Assembly (NCBI GenBank): GCA_004151065.3
Contig: NWUY0300010488.1
Location: forward strand, 6,517 to 29,770
Direction: 5' to 3'
DNA length: 23,254 nucleotides
Source: Larix sibirica
Taxonomy: Eukaryota; Streptophyta; Pinopsida; Pinales; Pinaceae
Both the position numbers and the translations under genes were made by a program. Shown here piece after piece: positions 19,486-23,254 of the stretch; position 1 is the stretch's first letter, and each line of letters begins with the position of its first letter. The notes under the pieces were generated by a model. It had not been told where the DNA came from, did no database searches, and saw nothing but the letters and a program-made list of their open reading frames with translations.

Positions 19486-20013
19486 TCAGCAGTTACTATT
19501 TTTTGTACCTATGAATTTTCTGTTCTCACCAAAGTTTTGTAGCAATGGAAAAAAGTGTGAATGTGAGTTATATAGAACATGTTGCAGAAGATATAAGACC
19601 TTTGGTGAAGGATATTTTGATAGGAATATTTGCATAAACTTTTTAAATCTAGTGTCCCATATGTATATGTCAACATTGAACAATTCACATAACCATTGAA
19701 TTGAGAAGCAATATCCTTCTATGTTACCATGACTATATGGATTTGACATATTTACAATATAGCCTCACCAATCAGAAACTAGGCATGTTTATTGAACCAT
19801 ATTGTGTTTCATAAATGTGCTTAGACATTCCAATGCCCTATTGTCATTTCCAATGTAGCAATTGTAAAAATTTCATGCAATTGATTTTCTCAAAGAATGG
19901 GCGTCAAACATTGATGTTAAGTTACAAAATGAATAAAACAATGAGTCATGACAGTCATTTGCAATAGGAATAGTATATGAAATCCTTATTCGAATAGTGT
20001 TTTCTCAATAGTT
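19486..20013 (-). pseudogene. OTU-like protease domain, broken, second copy
   Basis: Same sequence as 12123-12650, with the same Ser in place of the catalytic Cys and the same stops. Confidence 0.52.
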
Positions 20014-20062
20014 GACTAGTCCTGTTGAATATTAGTATATTGGTTTTCACAAATGCTTCTAG

Positions 20063-20853
20063 GTAATAGAAAATGATTTTATTGAATCAGATGGAATGAA
20101 TTGTATGAAAGAAATGGTTCAACGTGACCAAATGATGGATTCTCGTAATGGAAGATTAGATTTTGACAATATCCTATGTTTCTAGCATTAAAATGGAGAT
20201 ATTTTCTTTGTTTTGTCAATGACCAAACAATTACTAGGATATCTAACAATCTGGGAAATCATTTGATGCAAAAGATGTCACCACAAAACCCATTTCCAAT
20301 TTGGTCATGTCTTTGTGAAGCATACAATGAATCCGTTTTAGACACATAGTAAGATTTTCCACATTGTGCAATTCCATAAAAAATTGAACACTCAATTATG
20401 TTTGCAATGATGAGATAAAAACTGGATCTTTTTTATCCAGGAAATAGTGGAAGTGATTCACTATCCCTTCTCTTATTTCTATTAGTGTGTATAAAAAATG
20501 CACAAGAAATGCCAAAGCATTAAATAAATATTCTCATAGTTTATAGTAAAAGGGATGCAAGCGAAATAGTTGGAATCTAGCTAGCATGTGGTCAATTTGT
20601 TCATCTTTTGAAGCATTAATTTTTATATTCTATGGAATACTTAGACAAATTGCTTTATACACACTATATTGGAAAATTTCTTGATGCTAATGCATATAGT
20701 GTATAAAGTAGTCAACAAGAGATCCAACACAATCACTTGTCACCATAAGCCAGGCAATTGCACTTGCAGGTTTACTGCAAGTATCGGAGTAAGTAAGCAA
20801 CAAAAAATGACTTTGAACATTAGAGGTATTGCACATAAAATGATTTTTTTTTA
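20063..20853 (-). pseudogene. Unrecognised N-terminal Helentron region, broken, second copy
   Basis: Same sequence as 12700-13490; the same frame stays mostly open with the same stops. Confidence 0.38.
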
Positions 20854-20862
20854 AAGAAGAAA

Positions 20863-23174
20863 AACATTGTATTGTAGAGGTTGTGGCTCACACCACATAA
20901 ATATGCTAACACTACCCCCTCCCCTGTTTTTTTAAATAGTATTTCCAAGTGGCCTAAACAATTTTGGATCTTTTATTGTCTCTACAAATCTTGCAACAAG
21001 CTCGGTTTGACATTTGACATGTTAAAATACTTGGAAATGGAACTGGGATCAACTAATACTATTTTCCCAAACCAAAGGTCACAATGCAAAAAGCACTAGA
21101 ATATATGGAACATTGAAAAGCACAAGAGTGCATTGCAAATGAAGCATACATTGCCGTAGTTGGCATAGGACTACTGTAAAATGACATTGGTACTGCCCAA
21201 GTAATTAAATAATTGGAAGTTTCAAACATTTCAATTTTCACTAAAACATAAGCGGAGAAGGCCATTGCTGGAAGTGTTATTGCAAATTTGCACACTATGA
21301 ATTTAAGATAGATCATGCAAATCACCATAGAACACACTGCATAGTATCTACACTAGACTAGAAAATGCCATTGCCTTTTTTTCTCTTTCCTAGTGGAAAA
21401 TAGATTATATATCCCGATACATTGGTCTTCTTATAATTGATGGATATTGGGAAAAACATCATGAAACCAAGATAAATAAATCTATGTCGGGACATTGGCA
21501 AAACTAAGATTGTGATCTATGCACAAAACATAGTTATTCAAGCTCACACTGTGGGGAAAATTCGTAATAATTCTTTATGCAATGTCTCACAAAACCTAAT
21601 GCTAGTTTTTTTTGACTAAATAAGCCATCCCACAGACTACGTTCTTGAAGACTTATAAAATGCTCCCACTTTCCACAAGCATAGGCACAATTCTGGATTA
21701 TCAAAATCAACAACAATTCAACAAACAAAGAAACATATTCTCTAACTTTGTTCACTCTTTAAAATCCACTACGCAAGGAAATAGCTTAAATCTTTGTGCA
21801 AATGCACAGCATGGCTATTAGCATCATTAAATTGTTGATTTCCTTTGTTGATTTAAAATTTAGCCGATGAAAAGAAGCTTTAACAATGTACCTATCTTAT
21901 TCTCCAAAGTCAAAAGGACAGTACATTAGAAGCGGGAAAAATATTCTTTATAATATGTATGAAATGAAAAGCTAAATTTAAATGCCCTGGCATATTGTTT
22001 TATGAAGTTGTATTAAGAAACAAATTAAAGCCACTAGAAATGCTTTGGTTGATGTATGACTAGATTCTCCTAGCATAAAGAAAGATGAAGTAGCCAGGAC
22101 ATTGCATTCAACTTCATTGGCTATAGGAATATGCATCAATGTGGAAAAAAACAACATATCACCATTAAAGAGTCTCATAAATTGCTTCTGAATGACATAT
22201 ATTTCATAGATAATTTGTTAAAGTATATAGCAATTTAGCACCACCTGCAAATAGGCTTAGCTACCCACTCTTCTCCTTAGGATGTTGTACTTTTTTACCT
22301 ATTTCATTCAAGCAATTTTATTGTTGAAACCATTGTGGTCAAATGAACCAAGCTCAGCCATTTGAAAAAAATCTTGATAGCAACATCAATTATTACTAAA
22401 ATACCATGTTCACTAGAGTAAGTGCACTTGACAATCAAAGCACACATAGTATCAATACTCTTTAACAATCAAAGCAAGCTATATTGGTATGATATTTTTC
22501 CTCATTCCAAGTGCCTTCCACACATCTTGACATCTCTTTTTTTAGCAACATCATGACAACTCCACATAAGGTAACCTGATGCAGCAGTTGAAATCCTATG
22601 GGAAAAAAACAGAGGCACACACACACAATCAAATATTATTTCTTCTCACACAAGAGAAACCAAGCAATTGATTGGTACTTGCATTTCATGCTTCCATTTC
22701 ATCAAAAGCAAAAGAAAATTGTCACATCACCTGCACCTAACACTTCCATATATATATATATGGAAATAACTATACAAAATTTATGTAGGCTTAGCCTAGG
22801 GACCATTGCAGGTAGAAGATAACCTAGGCTCATAGGCTACATCACTTTGGACTTTTCTCATTTGAAAAAGCTAGCAAGACCCAATTTGTTTTCAAGTTTA
22901 AACAATATGGTATCTATTATGAATATCATAACTAATTTGTAGACATGTCAAAGTCTTTGCATCCATGCTACTATTGTGATTTCAATCTTTACTAAAACAT
23001 AAAATAAAAGGTCTATTCCTTAAAGCAATGTTCGAAATATGCAACATGTCAACATGTCTCTACCACTATACAAGCAACTAAATCATTTTAACAATCAACC
23101 ACTTCAATCATGAATAAAACATAAGGACAAGCTACCATTTCCTAAAGTATTGTTACATGCCTGTACATACCATG
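20863..23174. other. Region without a recognisable gene, second copy
   Basis: Same sequence as 13500-15811, with the palindrome at 22744-22765 and the hairpin at 22793-22830. The candidate exon or gag start repeats at 23175-23254. Confidence 0.4.
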
Positions 23175-23254
23175 TCTTCAAAATTGACCATTGTTAGATT
23201 GTGGTAACTTCGGGATGTCCTCCATGGTTCAGATGCCTTACATGGAGGTACATT

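Larger units (their letters stand above)
16201..23254. repeat. Second copy of the 7,054-bp direct repeat
   Basis: Repeats 8838-15891 at an offset of 7363 with no difference found. It reaches the last base of the window. Probably a redundant contig copy, possibly the other haplotype, rather than a true tandem duplicate. Confidence 0.95.

Noticed and set aside
8838-23254. True tandem duplication or a one-LTR circular element read around
   Set aside because: The coincidence of both copy ends with an N and with the window end favours an assembly artefact; the LTR halves also differ. Not excluded, but less likely.
1-23254. tRNA, rRNA or other RNA genes
   Set aside because: No cloverleaf boxes or rRNA core motifs were seen on either strand; the tRNA-related words are only primer-binding sites.

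Overview
The window holds no intact gene. It looks like nested, decayed transposable elements from a large, AT-rich, repeat-dense eukaryotic genome, most likely a land plant. Evidence for a plant is two LTR families whose primer-binding sites match the 3' end of initiator tRNA-Met (as in many plant Copia elements) and a Helitron-type element with an RPA-like gene. A gymnosperm is my guess; nothing here fixes the species.

Layout. 1-1467: one end of a minus-strand LTR retrotransposon (LTR with TATA box, then a broken internal frame running off the left edge). 1645-4220: a plus-strand element reduced to two ~1.1 kb LTRs around ~335 bp. 4593-5017: AT-rich tandem and inverted repeats rich in TGACTAA/TTAGTCA. 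5267-6550: repeat units around a broken RPA-like OB-fold exon.

5600-13490, minus strand: the main content, a dead Helitron of the Helentron type. Read 5' to 3' it has an unrecognised N-terminal region, an OTU-protease-like domain, a lysine-rich linker and Cys pair, a DUF6570-like region, the Helitron Rep (HUH and two-tyrosine motifs still legible), a Pif1-family helicase, an AP-endonuclease-like (EEP) domain directly after the helicase, and a separate RPA-like exon. In such elements Rep nicks and joins DNA, the helicase unwinds it, and RPA probably coats single strands; the EEP and OTU domains are accessories known from Helentrons. Every part carries stops and frameshifts. A Copia-type LTR (about 8767-8951) cuts the gene between Rep and the first helicase motif.

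8838-15891 reappears as 16201-23254 (offset 7363) with no difference seen in the segments I compared, including all reading frames. The first copy stops one base before a single N (15892), and the second copy stops at the same base, which is the window end. Between them (15893-16200) lies a Copia leader, primer-binding site and a divergent LTR part. I read this as two contigs, perhaps a solo-LTR and a full-length-LTR haplotype, placed in series by the assembly, rather than a true tandem duplication. Second-copy entries should be treated as probably redundant.
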